NCBI GenBank assembly: GCA_026874595.1
Contig: CM049315.1
Location: 76,927,401 to 76,991,400 of the forward strand
DNA length: 64,000 nt
DNA from: Sipunculus nudus
Lineage: Eukaryota > Annelida > Sipuncula > Golfingiida > Sipunculidae
Reading direction: 5' to 3'
The position numbers and the translations under genes were made by a program. The notes under the pieces are model-generated. The model was not told where the DNA came from, did not search any database, and saw only the letters and a list, made by a program, of their open reading frames with translations. Shown in pieces: positions 12,955-24,817 of this stretch (its first letter is position 1; every line of letters begins with the position of its first letter).

Positions 12955-13028
12955 TCATACAGAAGTTGACGCCTGTGACGAACGCGGCAGCAAAGAAGAG
13001 TATGCGTCGCCATGGCGACCAATGATAT
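12955..13028 (-). CDS. Protocadherin, last exon (TSV end)
   Basis: The acceptor TGTATATTTTCCAG precedes 13028. Joined in phase 1 to the final G of exon 3, it encodes a split Asp and 23 further residues: IIGRHGDAYSS, LLPRSSQAS, then TSV and TGA at 12957-12955. The end T-S-V is a class I PDZ-binding motif. The exon is rich in Ser and Arg, like a flexible cytoplasmic tail. The other two frames do not fit the phase left by exon 3. This is the nearer of two compatible last exons and therefore the default choice. Confidence 0.6.
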
Positions 13029-14870
13029 CTGGAAAATATACAATAGAAAATGTTTTGTACTAACATTTTATAGTATTTATTATCTCTCGCCTTGATAAAA
13101 CAACAAACACGCGATGAATCAAATTGGCTCGCTGCCATATTGATTTGAAACACACTCAAAGGCCCCCGATAGTAACCGTAGTAAAAGCTGGTATTTTGCC
13201 AACTTGTTTTTTTTATGATGCAATTGTTTTGCTAGCGTTCGCTCATGTCCATAAAAGTGGTAATATCACCCGGTCTCTGCCAGATTATGATTTATTAAGA
13301 CGAGCTTGGCATTCTATGAAAGGATATTTTCTTTTTTCCCTCTTTTTCCTTTGCTTTTAAAGCTTAGTATTAATGGAAAGATATATATATATATATAGCA
13401 TGTATACGGGGCCAACTTTAGAGGTTTCCGTCATGAACAACTATCCTTGATGCGGGGAAGGACAGCTTCGAGTGGTAAAATCATTTACCCCAGAGGTCCA
13501 CATGCACACTGTGATATCTTAACAAAAGGTTAGGACTTTCCTATACCAAGTAAAAGTTAAAAGCTGAAATACACCAGCTTCTGTGGCCTATAGGGATAGA
13601 GGACAGGACACAAAGCCGTTCAAATTTCAGCCGAGATTTTTCACGGTCGGCCCCAGCCCAGGGTGTGTGCGCTCTGCAGGCACAATGGGAAGGCTGTGTC
13701 CCACTGCCGTGTATCTTTCACAAATGAATTCGTCTTTGGGAGGTTCCTCGCTGTAAATCTCAGCAGTCAGGTTAGTTATACACCCAGGACCAACAGGTGC
13801 GGTAGACACTGGACCTAGGTGACAATTAACAGGAAATAAAATAACATGATAGGAAGCGAGTGATAGCGACTTGTCACCCAAACCGAATAGAACTCGCCAG
13901 ATGTAGCAAAAATGACTAAGATTTAGCAGTGATTAATGTAGAAAACAAATCAAATCTGAAATCCGGAAGGGTTTCCTTGGTCTCATTTGAATAATCATCA
14001 TCTGGCAAGGATAATATATACTTAAAAGAACAGGCCCTCCTTGCTGTCATTTAGAACTCGGGCTCTTAAAACCTGTGCGTTCGTTCCGGATGTATCAGGC
14101 TATAGTTTTACGGATTCCCTCCATAGTATACAATGTGTTTGCAGATTGAGGGTGTATTTAGGAATCCCCTTAGGCAGCTTTCCTAGGTCTTTTGTCATAC
14201 TATCAGCAGGGCTCCTGTGTTTCGTCACAGGGTATAGGGCAGGGGAACCTCGTGTCCTTGCTGAAAAGAACTCGTGAAAATGGATGCCAAAGTCATGGAA
14301 GTATGTCCTAGACTGTGAATATAGATGGACTCTAATTACGGCACGGTGAATACCACTGTCACGTGATTTCCAATATGCCCGGAAGGTGTCTTTTGTCAAA
14401 AAACAACCCGTCCTTGTAAAAGTGTGGCTCGTGCTTATTTTAGGAAACGAAAACAAAAATCTATTCCCTTTTCCTATTGGTTGGCGGTTTACCTACAACT
14501 TCGACATGCATCCCGTGGCACCTGGGTTTTAGTTTGTATACGCAAAAATGGCAGCCTACATGACATGAGTGGTATCGAGAAACCGGGAAAAATAAATCTG
14601 TCACGGTTCGACACGGCGCGGGGATGCGAGGACATCGTCCGGAAGACAGTCTTTCTGCGGAGTGAGTTTGTTTTCAAGGGGACATGTACCGATAAAGCTT
14701 AAGGCGGAATAACTTTTTTTTAACCACGCCCGTATCCTCAACTTACCGTTGAATACATACGTGTGAAATTATTATGAAAAAGCTATGTATAATCTACGGA
14801 TATTCTAATTGTAGAGATATTGTTAAACGGACTTTATTCAATTGTTTGTAGTTTTGATTATTTCTCTCAC
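13029..14870. other. Intron 3 of the protocadherin gene
   Basis: The intron holds SINE copy 2 at 13576-13936, a small (TA)n at about 13381-13397, and a less AT-rich part at about 14040-14700 that is open on both strands. The readings in that part are unrecognisable and I call no exon. Confidence 0.45.
13576..13936 (+). mobile_element. tRNA-derived SINE, copy 2 (diverged)
   Basis: Same family as 6241-6618. The head AGCTTCTGTGGCCTATAGGG is present, but about 14 bases around the B box are lost (GTTCAAATTT instead of GTTCGAATC), so its Pol III promoter should be dead. The body has GATTTTTCACGGTCGGCC. Its 3' half shares AAAATAACATGATAGGAAGC with the fragment at 62351-62520, which marks a subfamily distinct from copies 1 and 3. 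Confidence 0.75.
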
Positions 14871-15012
14871 CTGATCTCTCACTTGCTGCTGGACTAGGAT
14901 CTAGTAGACTGGCGCCCTGCCCGCTATCCGAGAAAGATTCATCAAACCGTCTTGATGACGTCACCGGGAAACTCTGGTCATTCTTGCTAAGCATGGTCAG
15001 CAGTTCTTGCAC
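14871..15012 (-). CDS. Protocadherin, cytoplasmic exon 3
   Basis: 142 nt between acceptor TTGATTATATTACAG and donor GATCAG/GTGAGAG. In frame with exon 2 it encodes 47 residues plus one base: VQELLTMLSKNDQSF, then VTSSRRFDESFSDSGQ, then GASLLDPSPAASERS. The sequence is hydrophilic and rich in Ser and Asp with several possible phosphorylation sites. It ends in phase 1, which both candidate last exons accept. It has no recognisable globular domain, as is usual for protocadherin tails. Confidence 0.65.
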
Positions 15013-15200
15013 CTGTAATATAATCAAATTATAAAACGGCATATTTATAGATAATTATTTACCTCAAAATATCGACAGGATAGCCTGTTGAATGATATAA
15101 ACTGTTCTTTTCCTGGGCTCCTTATCACAATACAATAAAACATGGTATTACATAAAAGGATTATACATACAGCATGCATACCTATATATGATGTCCAAAA

Positions 15201-15395
15201 ACCGTGTTTGCATTCACTTTTGACCACATTCCCAGGTTCATTCGTGCATAAGTGACTGTACATTTGTGAATATACTTTAATAATGTTCTTTCCCGAAATG
15301 CCCTGGAAATTTCATGATATTCTATTCATGCTTGCGTGAGTTGTGAAAAAACACATACAAACACACGAACGGGGATCAACGCATACCCTTATAGT
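15201..15395 (+). repeat. Dispersed repeat family B, copy 1
   Basis: Contains GGTTCATTCGTGCATAAGTG, then a TTTCATGATATTC block, and ends in ACGAACGGGGATCAACGCAT. The same order occurs at 58287-58610 and 60370-60650 and, inverted, at 24818-25058. This copy lies in intron 2 and lacks the GCCTCCGCC start and part of the middle. Confidence 0.75.
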
Positions 15396-15451
15396 AGAGG
15401 CCATAAGTAAATTTGTGCGGGGTACCAATTTGCGCCCATGCAAACACTCAC

Positions 15452-15634
15452 CTGCATTTCTTTTTGGCCGTCTAGAAATGTTGAAAAGGTACGATAGGTC
15501 GTGACGTCATCAGAGTCCGCCAGGCTGCCCAATTGACTCACGTTGTCTGGATGAGCGCTGGACCCCGACACCGCCGGAAGTCTGGCTCCAGTGCCATCTA
15601 GGCTTGATGAAAACCTACCACCAAGGGTCGCCAG
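15452..15634 (-). CDS. Protocadherin, cytoplasmic exon 2
   Basis: 183 nt with acceptor TTTCGATTCTTAG before 15634 and a near-consensus donor ATGCAG/GTGAGTG. It is 61 codons in phase 0 at both ends. It reads LATLGGRFSSSLDG, then ARLPAVSGSSAHPDN, then LGSLADSDDVTTYRTFSTF, and ends in DGQKEMQ. It is rich in Ser, Asp and Thr, like a cytoplasmic tail. Exon 1 ends in phase 0 at ACG/GTAGGT, so the splice joins ...KIPST directly to LATLGG. The open frame, both splice sites and the phase agree. Confidence 0.7.
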
Positions 15635-17937
15635 CTAAGAATCGAAAATATTGAGACAAGATTAGTGATCAATAGAAACCTTTTACTGTGGCGGTTTAGA
15701 TGTATTTTTGATTTACATTACTCGTTATGTGTGCATGACTTCGTTCCGACAGCTGTTAAGAAAATTCATATTCAGTTTAATTAATATCATTATTGTATAC
15801 CTTTTTATTAGATAATTATAGGTTTCCTCGCCTTCCAGATGACTTTTTTTAAATTGATCAGCCCACTTGTGCGAATGTCTAAAAACTAATAATGAATACT
15901 ACATGCAATTAGAGTAAAGGTCCAGCTGGCAAGCATAACACGTGAATCATAACAAAATGTGCTAAAACGATAAACATATATTGCATCTGTACCTAATGTA
16001 AGGAGAGTTTAGTACCGGGATTAAAGACAATAGGAAACATGTACCTTTCCCGCTACAAGACCTTGATTTTGATCAAGGGTATTTACCCCGTAGGACTTGA
16101 TTTCCACTATAGTGGAGACTGAAAAATATTTGTGAATATGCATATCTGGAAACTTTGTGTGTTGTTTACTCGAATGGTGTCAGAGGATGCAAAGGTGATT
16201 TTCTAGACTTGATTCAGGTTGAAATGCAGTTAACAATATTATGCGGGGTCTAACTTCTATGCGCTATAAAGATTATTGATGTTAAAAATGGCTTCCGCAA
16301 AGAATATTATATGACAGTTGTAGATGTAATTTCTGCATGTCAAATTGATGGCTGGAGATTTTGTTGCAATTGTTGCAATTATATTGAATAAAAGCACTTA
16401 CAATTATGGTTTAACTTTAAATCATAGGGAGTTAAATAGAATGTCAAAAATATGACTCTATCATATTTTAATTTAATTCTAAGGGAATTAGTAAATGGTC
16501 AGTACCAGCAAACAAATCTTAGTCTCCAAGAATTAAACAATATCTAATCATTAAAGACCGCGCCTTAACATTACAATGACACTTTGTGTCTCCTTCGTTT
16601 ATTTTTAGTTGATCGGAATCAACTTATAGGAGATACAGCAAATATTGCACATTACATAATGTAAAATTAAAGAATTACACAAAACATTTACATTTCCATT
16701 AACTTCACTGTGTTCCAGTTGTTTCAGGATTAGGAATTCCTTCAGCGAACACATTTTTATAGATGATAATCAAACAAAAGTTACATGGCCCAAAGGAGTG
16801 TTGACTATGGTAATTACATATTAAATATTAAAGTTTTAACTGAAAAATGTAATTTCGTCGTTAATAAGAAGGACATTATTCTGTTTTTTGTAATGTTATC
16901 CCGTATTAAATCATGTTACACATAACATAGATACGAATAGGCGTCCATAATAGCTGCAAAAGAGTTGATGTTAAGATAACAGTTGGATTTAAGCGATTTA
17001 ACAGAATTAAAACCAAGGGACCTTTGGGGAAGTGTCCTTGAATGCCCTGAACACTTAAATGAAATTCATGTTTGGGTCACGTGTATCACAGTCAGGGGTT
17101 GCATTTGTTTTGTGACAAGTTTACTACCCCAGTGAGGGGTCTGTGTATAGGTGTCCCCTCATTATTATTCTTCGTGTCACTCTGTGTTGCCACCAACTGT
17201 GTCAAAACACTGTCTCAAAACGTGCTTTGTTGATATTCGTCGCTTCAACGATTATACGGCTAACTGGAAATCTTACAATTACACATGCGGGAAACCTGCA
17301 TTAATAGAGATTCGACACAACGAATGAAGTTTGTAAATTGAATGCCTACCGTGTACACCGACGCATTTGTTTTTTAATCCAAAGGAAAATACAGAATACA
17401 CTCATTCGTCATTTATATGACGCGTAATAGGATAATGCATGGACGAATTGACATGCCTCATTTTGCTTTATTTCCTCATTTTTTTTAATCTGAAAAGTGG
17501 TATCGGATTTTATACTGGCTTTTATTGTTGTAATATTTGACATCAACCTCAAATTTCATAATGTAAAAAAATCATCTATTCAAAGCTTATGCCTACATCT
17601 CCATATATTACCTTTAATGCCTACATCTTCATATATATCATCATTATAAGTAAAATGTAAATTATCAGTAAAACGTTTTTATCAAGTGATGTGTTATATC
17701 TTATAGGCTATTATAATATGACAACTTATTCGATTATTTGACATATTTTTTATAGAAATAAGTTGTTTCCTTCATTCATATACCGTGACATAGTCGTGGG
17801 GTTTGTTACTCAGGACCTGCAAACGTGTTATCCTTAATCACGTGATTTTTCTATCACATACACATTCATCCATTAACATATGAGAATCTTTAGAGTAACG
17901 TTCTGTAATTCATATATGTGTAACCATGGTTACCTAC
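15635..17937. other. Intron 1 of the protocadherin gene
   Basis: 2.3 kb of AT-rich DNA. I see no repeat copy, further exon or RNA in it. Confidence 0.55.
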
Positions 17938-20778
17938 CGTAGAAGGTATTTTACACCGGTCCTGAGGACGTCCATTTCTTCCTTCGGGTTGTAGAGAGCT
18001 GATCTCAGCGTCGCGATGTATTTGCAGAGGAGGTGTGGATGACAGCGTAACATTAGTAGCCCACGAATTTCTAGACTGGTCTATAGTTTGTGACGTCATC
18101 TGCTGATGACAGTCTGATAAATTTCTCTCTGTGTCCCGCACGCCCGATCCGGCACACAGTAACGACGTGGGCCAACAAATCCTGCAACACGTCCTTGACC
18201 TATGACCTACACGACCAGCGAATTCTACATCACTTCCTGTTGCCGCTTGTTTGTATGAAACGTGACGTTTTCTGTGGTCTTGACATTTTATAAAAATAAT
18301 AACAGCAGAAAGAATGAGCATTAAAATAACTGCGGCAGCACCTACAGCTATTATCAATAAATAGTTCTCTCCCTCAGTTGAAGAAGACGGAAGCTCTGAA
18401 GGCACTTCACCGGAAAGGTGGGTTCTGGCACCGGAAGGTGATTTTGGACCTTTAATTCTGTTTATAACGACAGTTAAGGACGCATAACTAGACAAAGGGG
18501 GCTTGCCTTGGTCACAGGCTCTCACTGTAAGGATATACGTTGCCCTGCCAACCAGGTCCATATTTGCATATATTTTACCACTTTCTGCGTCCATTTTAAA
18601 AGGGTGATTATCAGTTCGTAAGAAATTATACGACACAACAGCGTTCTTCCCAAGGTCAGCATCACGTGCTCTTAATTGTGCAAAATGTGATTTGAGAGAA
18701 ACATTATTTGTGATGTAAAGCGTGGCGTTGTTTATCGTTGGGTAATCGAATACGGGTTGATTATCGTTGACATCCCCGACGTGAATGGACAGTGTTAATG
18801 AAGTGGTCCCTCCGGGCGGGGCCGTGTTAGAGGCAATGATTGTCAAATAATACACCGATTCGACCTCCCGGTCCAAAACGGCTGTCGTCCTAATCTGTCC
18901 ACTTGAAGCATCGATTTTAAAGCAGCAGCTTGACCGCTGGTCAGTTCGTGGGATGGTATAAACTACAATGTTATAAGGATGGGTGGTGTCGGCGTCGTCA
19001 GCCTTTACTGTCCCTACTAAAGTGTCAGGAGCCTCATTCTCAGGCACTACGTAAGACAATTTCTGATTTATAAATACTGGTTTATTATCGTTCTCATCTT
19101 GTATATTTATAATTACAGTACACGTGCTGGACAATCCAGGCACACCCCCGTCAGTGGCCACTATAAGTACACTTACTGTTCTATTTATTTCATAGTTGAA
19201 GCTACCGGTAGCGGTAATGGCCCCGGTGCTTGGATCAACACTTACGCACTCAGAAGCACCTGTGGAAGGACTCTGGGAATATTGAATGGTGGCGTTTTCT
19301 CCTTTATCTGCGTCTGTAGCTTTAGCGTACGCTAAAATCTGGCCTGGTTTATTATTCTCCTTTACTTTAACCTCAATCCTCGGCCGAGAAAACAGAGGGG
19401 GATTGTCATTCATGTCCAGAACAACAACCCGAACACGTCGATCCGCGGTTCTCTGCGGAAATCCATGATCCCTGCAGATCAACCGTAACTCGATTACATC
19501 GTCTTCCTCTCTGTCGAGTTTTCTGGCTGTTTTGATTTCAAAGTTGGTTCCATTTTCAATATGAAACCTGTCATCATTAACTGAACAGCTTACCCGTCCA
19601 TTCACTCCATTATCGGGATCATGGACATAGACATACGCCACGAATTCCCCCGGGGCTTTGTTTTCTGGTATGTGCACTTCATCAGAACGGTTTCCAAACG
19701 TTATAACCTTAATGACTGGCACATTATCATTCACATCTAGGACATTGACGCGGAGGGTAAAGTACGCCGTTTTAGGGTCTGGTCCAGAGTCTGTAGCTTT
19801 CACTACTAATTTGTATTGGTTTTTCTTTTCGCGATCTAATTTACCGGTTACAAATACTTGGCCCGTTTCCTGGTTGATGTTGAACAGATGCCCAGATAAT
19901 TTGATAGTATTTGACGTGAAGGAATATCTTATTTTACAGTTTTGGCCTTCATCTGCATCTACTGCCTGTACTTGATACAGATTTCTGGTTAATTTTACGT
20001 TTTCTTTTACGCTGATCTCAGCAGAGTCATTAAAAAACCTCGGAGGGTTATCATTAGCATCTTGTATAGTAACACTCACGGTTGCTGTTCCAGATTTTGC
20101 CGGAATGCCTCCGTCTTCAGCTGCTATCAGGAACTGATAAAATCCGCGCGTTTCCCTGTCAACTTTAGATAACAAAGTCAGATAAACGTTTGCTGTCCCA
20201 TCAAGGTTGTGACCGTAGTAAACCTTAAACTCTTTGAGAGGGTCAAGGATTTTATATTCTTTTATACCATTTAATCCAAAGTCAGGATCAGTCGCCGGTG
20301 ATAAATTGATTTTAGTCCCAACTGGAGCCGCTTCTGATAAGGAAAAATGGAATCTTTCTTCCGGAAAAACAGGACTATGATCGTTGATGTCCATAATATT
20401 GACGAGGACGTGGATCACTTTGAAGTGTTCCGAGGGGGATAGAGCAATATCTAGAGTTATTTTACATTCTTCACATCTTGGTTGAATCGCTTCACGGTCT
20501 ATTTTCTGCGCAGTTCTTAAAATCCCCGAGCGACTGTCCAGGTTAAAATAACGTTTCGAGTTCATTGCTTGGTTTAAAAAATGAAAACGCAACTTTAGCA
20601 GGACTTCTGCTGGAAACAGGGTATCAATCTGCGCTTCTTTGTGAACGTTTCCCACCACAGTGCCGCTGGGTAGTTCTTCTGATATTGAAAACCGAAGGAT
20701 TAAATTGCTACCATCAGTGGTATCAACGACTGTGACGAACCGGAGAAGACAGAGGTATAATATCATAACTGACACCAT
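17938..20778 (-). CDS. Protocadherin, ectodomain exon 1
   Basis: A single 947-codon exon starting at ATG 20778 (MVSVMILYLCLLRF, a signal peptide). Seven cadherin repeats follow, about residues 25-138, 139-248, 249-356, 357-463, 464-569, 570-677 and 678-775. They are separated by calcium-binding linkers DINDHSPVF, DANDNPPRF, DVNDNVPVI, DMNDNPPLF, DENDNKPVF and DVNDNQPVF, and LDRE motifs recur. The first repeat has IDREAIQPRCEECKI, like the Cys pair of protocadherin EC1. Seven N-glycosylation sequons are present. A membrane helix lies at about 806-831, followed by a basic stop-transfer stretch (KCQDHRKRH) and a Cys-rich juxtamembrane segment (CCRICW). The donor is ACG/GTAGGT. Protocadherins mediate calcium-dependent, mainly homophilic adhesion between cells, often neurons. 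The subtype is unknown. Confidence 0.93.
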
Positions 20779-21681
20779 TTTTCTGCTTTCCTGCTTGAGC
20801 TTATGACAATAGAAATATTGTGTTATTGTATTTCACTTCATTTCCATTTCAGTTTCTCTGCTTCTGTGACACAGATACAGATATGTGATACAAATTAGTT
20901 CCAGTCTCCATGCCGCACCTCGGAACTATACTCCACATGTTGTGTCTGTACAATCAGTCTACCTTCACTGTTCTCTTCTTCCCAGTTCCATGGCAATTCA
21001 CTTCGTGTTCAGTCATGCATGTTTATATCCCGGGGCTAGTTACGAAAGTGCTCACATATTCGTCCCTCATGCCACGCCAATGACATTTAGAAAAAAAATC
21101 TCCCTTCAACCAATCCAATCCATATTTCTCCAAATGTCATATTCTCTAGGTACATGTAATTTCCATAAAAAAGGTGGGGCCATCAGTAACGGAAATAATA
21201 ATTATTCCGATTGAAAAAAAAACTGACGTACAATATAAATTAACGGCAAAATTACCGAAGGTCTAAATGTTTGCAAGGAAGAACAATATCTCTTGGTAAA
21301 TGAAGCACGTTTGCACTGATGTGGCCTAGGCTGTTATGCTGTTCATCATGTAGGGTTTCTTTTTCCTCCAGTACCAGAAATCCATAAAACATCTATACAG
21401 GTATGCGAGTAGAGTTGTCCTAGCCCGGCACGGGGGACTCGAGCCGTGAGATGCACCGATCACACGCAAACGCTTCTATTACATGTTAATAGGATGCGCT
21501 ACGCGGGAGCCCACGTGACCTGTTTATAATACCCGCGCACTGCCTCTTTAAAGAATTGATTGACGTGCGAGGAGTGAAGCATTTGTCATTTCTAGTCCGT
21601 GGGGTGCCACGGGTTTAGTTTTATTGTTGTCCACACATGCACTGCAAGCTCTCAGGGGCAATATCCTCTGCATGGCAATAT
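20779..21681. other. Upstream region of the protocadherin gene
   Basis: Likely 5' untranslated sequence and promoter of the minus-strand gene. A 109-codon plus-strand reading at 20885-21214 is not recognisable. The part at about 21420-21600 is GC-richer. Confidence 0.4.
21491..21531 (-). promoter_or_regulatory. Possible protocadherin promoter (TATA plus E-box)
   Basis: The minus strand reads GGGTATTATAAACAGG followed by TCACGTGG, in a CpG-rich setting (CGCGTAGCGC, GTGCGCGGG). The TATA-like element at about 21522-21530 would place a start near 21495, giving a leader of roughly 700 bases before ATG 20778. The 12-mer ACAGGTCACGTG recurs beside another TATA box near 59.9 kb. It is a motif-based guess. 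Confidence 0.25.
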
Positions 21682-21732
21682 GGGGGGGGGGGGGGGGGGG
21701 GGGCGGAGAAATTTACTCACCCCCCCCCCCCC
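21682..21732. repeat. Poly-G / poly-C inverted pair
   Basis: 22 consecutive G (21682-21703), a 16-base spacer, then 13 consecutive C (21720-21732). The two runs can pair as a GC hairpin, and the G run can form a quadruplex. Confidence 0.9.
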
Positions 21733-21942
21733 ACTACACACAAACACAGGCACTAGAAATGTCAGTCCTTTTTCTCAATATAGTGTAATAATAATGATGT
21801 CGTCAGTGGGGGATCCAGAAACAATTTCTGGGGAGGCCGGTATTTTCATGGATGCACAAGGCTATGCATTGACGGAGGGGATTATGCGTGGAACAAGGTG
21901 CCACCCCCACCCCCACCCCCCGTGCGGTGAGGATCATTTTTG

Positions 21943-21944
<2 letters not shown>

Positions 21945-22003
<59 letters not shown>
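21945..22003. repeat. (TA)n microsatellite
   Basis: About 59 bases of pure TA. Confidence 0.95.
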
Positions 22004-22007
<4 letters not shown>

Positions 22008-22785
22008 CTATATAAGCTTTATTGCAGCAATATAGGTATAAAAACAGGGAATAGTTTTGCTTCGGAAACAACAAGAAGTAAAACTCTTGCCATAAAAATT
22101 CTGATTTATTAACCCTTCATAATTTTATTTCAATCGGAGCATTTATCGACTGGGTTAACAATTATGTCGTTGAAACGTGTGAATTCTGATTTACTATCAG
22201 TCGTTGTGGTAACAAAAAGACAGCATTCCAACATTCCAACTTACGGATTGCAATTAGAGCATATTTTGAATGACAAAATGACATTTATTTTATTAGCAAA
22301 ATGTGTGGGTGGGTGGGTGCATCGGGGGGGGGGGGGGTTGCATAACATGGTATGGATGAAAATTGTGTCCCCACCAAAATGCGCCAATGTTAACACACGC
22401 TTTTGACTGATAGTTTGTTTATTGATTACATGAAGTTAAGGCATTGCATATACAGCCAGGCACTGGTAAAACTCATGAGGATGAGTGGGTAGGATGATGA
22501 ATGGACAAGTGTTCATATAATGTGTATACCCCTCAGCGAGCCTTATCATTTCTAAGTATTTCATGTCATTTTCATTAATTTTCTTTATCTTCTATAGCAC
22601 TTACTCCCTTTTCTCACACGTTTTGTTAATTTTCATTTTATTTGGAAAGCTCATCGTTTTATAAGTATTCTCACATAGCTGTGAATATATATTGGCTACA
22701 TAACTAAAGTATTCCAATTTACAGAAAATGCTCTCCGAACTTTTCTTTACAAATTGATTGATATAATGGTAATGATACTACCGTA
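22004..22785. other. Unassigned
   Basis: AT-rich with a run of 12 G near 22326-22337. Nothing else can be supported. Confidence 0.55.
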
Positions 22786-22915
22786 TATATATTATATATA
22801 TATATATATTCAAAATAAATTTACAAATTTTATTAAACTTTGTTTGACCGCAAAGTAAGTTGTTCTTTATCTTTATTTATTTTAATAAAGTTCATTGTAT
22901 ATTAAAATGATATTA

Positions 22916-22962
<47 letters not shown>

Positions 22963-23150
22963 TAAATAAATATACAAATTTGATTATACTTTGCTTTACT
23001 GCCAAGAAAGTTGTTCCATATCTTTATTTATGTTAATAATGTTCATTGTATATTAGAAATTTGATTAAACTTTGCTTTACTGCCAAGTAAGTTGTTCCTT
23101 ATCTTTAATTATTTTAATAATGTCCATTTATATTAAAATGTTCATTGTAA
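22786..23150. repeat. Three-copy tandem duplication with (TA)n spacers
   Basis: A segment of the type TACAAATTTTATTAAACTTT...AAGTAAGTTGTTC...TTAATAAAGTTCATTG occurs three times in a row, at about 22805-22910, 22960-23055 and 23060-23150. (TA)n tracts precede the first two copies. The copies are 80-90 percent alike by eye. Confidence 0.8.
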
Positions 23151-23979
23151 ATTTTAAACCAATGCATTTATTTTACGTAATAATACATGAAATTGCAGAG
23201 TTCTGCGTAAATTTTATTTTTAGTGTATTACTACCCCTTTACCCGAGGAAGTTAAAGGACAAAATCATTATTTTATAGGGTTTTTTTTTAAATTTTGGCT
23301 ATGTACAAGCAGATGATATAAATGTGCAAACTTTATGAAATGGCATTGGACATTTTGCTTCAGAATATGAAACAAAAAACCATGAGAAAACTATTACATT
23401 GTACTTTGATCTGCACAACACAAAGTTTGTTTTAGTTTCCCTCGGTTCATTTATTTTCAACTAATCGGTCTGTGTAGATTTATCATCGCGTTCTTTACAA
23501 AGTGCGCGTGCAGTTGTTTGTTGCATGCCCAGAAAAAGTTTGAATAGGTCAAATAAAATATTCATTCGCGTCAGTTCATAGAGACCGGGCGTTTCACATG
23601 AGTAACCAAGCGTACATGCGTGAACCTTTCAACAAATACTATAAGGTCGTGTTGCTCCGCGAAATGAGTTTTTTTTTTTCACTTTGCATGGCGTAAAGGC
23701 AGAAGGGGAAGTAGATAACTACATGCATGCTGATATTGACAATAGAGGGATTGAAGTGCTCTGCTAGCGCTAATTTCCGGTCGTCGTTATACTAAATAGA
23801 AATAAACATATTTCAAAGGCAATTTTATTTTGGAGTTAACATTAAAGAGTAAATAGATATTGTTTAAGGGCCATAGTATTTCTTTAAGCAAAATTACCGG
23901 TATTAATATCATCACTTTATGTGAATAATCATTGCATAAATAAGATACCTCTACTGTATACTGATTGTTTTCACATTCA

Positions 23980-24027
<48 letters not shown>

Positions 24028-24817
24028 GCGGTTCCCTATTTCTCTTGACAGATGAGCCGAGGCCGATGGGATCGCCATCTGGCTATAAGAAAAGTGACTA
24101 GTATAGAACACATCCTTGCGAGGCAAGCAAAAGTACTAATAATACCTGAGATGGCTGAGCTCGGGATGGAACGAATAGGTGTGATTGCGTTCTCTACCGC
24201 GGTTCATACTTCTGAAAGACTGAATGTTATCCTAATGTAGATAATATGAAAATACAAACATGAAGAAAGCAGACATCTACTTATTGTTAATTCGTTTTGT
24301 TTACTGAGGTTTCACAGATATAATCCTTGTGGTTTCTGACCTATGCAGCAAAATACTTGGCATGAGTCAAAACGATACTGCCGATATAACGACATAGTAA
24401 CAGTTTACATTAATGGTGATTATATTTCATAAATTAAATGCATTTAAATTGTTATTAATAACGCATTATCTGTAATCTTTTAATACATTTATTCAGAATA
24501 TATATTTATCAATGATTAATATTAATCAATCATTATTTTAAATTATTTCTACAGATAATTAAAAAGGTTTAATATATTTATCATTAATTGGACTTCTATG
24601 GTACCTAGCGAATATAATCTGACCCTCTGTTACATGTAACATGAAATTCACGATATATTCGATAATAATTATTTGGGGGTATTATAAAGTTTTTCAGCTC
24701 CATTTTGACAGACACTTTTTTTTACGTGAACGGAGACTTTGGAATATTTATATGTCCATGCCAGCTCTGCACTATTCAAATTTCTCGAAAAAATGTGTTT
24801 TTGGAGATAAATCGCCT
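23151..24817. other. Unassigned
   Basis: Mixed AT-rich DNA. A 62-codon plus-strand reading at 24052-24240 follows a CTCTTGACAG acceptor-like sequence right after the (GA)n tract. Its product is not recognisable and there is no donor. Confidence 0.45.
23984..24023. repeat. (GA)n microsatellite
   Basis: About 40 bases of GA. Confidence 0.95.

Larger units (their letters stand above)
10474..20778 (-). other. Protocadherin-like gene, transcription unit
   Basis: The minus-strand gene is assembled from splice sites and reading phase. Exon 1 is 20778-17938, exon 2 is 15634-15452, exon 3 is 15012-14871, and the last exon is either 13028-12955 or 10583-10474. Joining exons 1-3 to the first option gives 1,079 residues; to the second, 1,091. 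Every junction keeps the frame (phases 0, 0, 1) with GT/AG borders. Introns carry a SINE copy (13576-13936) and a dispersed repeat (15201-15395). No 5' untranslated exon could be identified. Confidence 0.7.

Noticed and set aside
24052-24240. 62-codon reading with an acceptor-like start after the (GA)n tract
   Set aside because: No donor, no neighbouring exon and no recognisable product.
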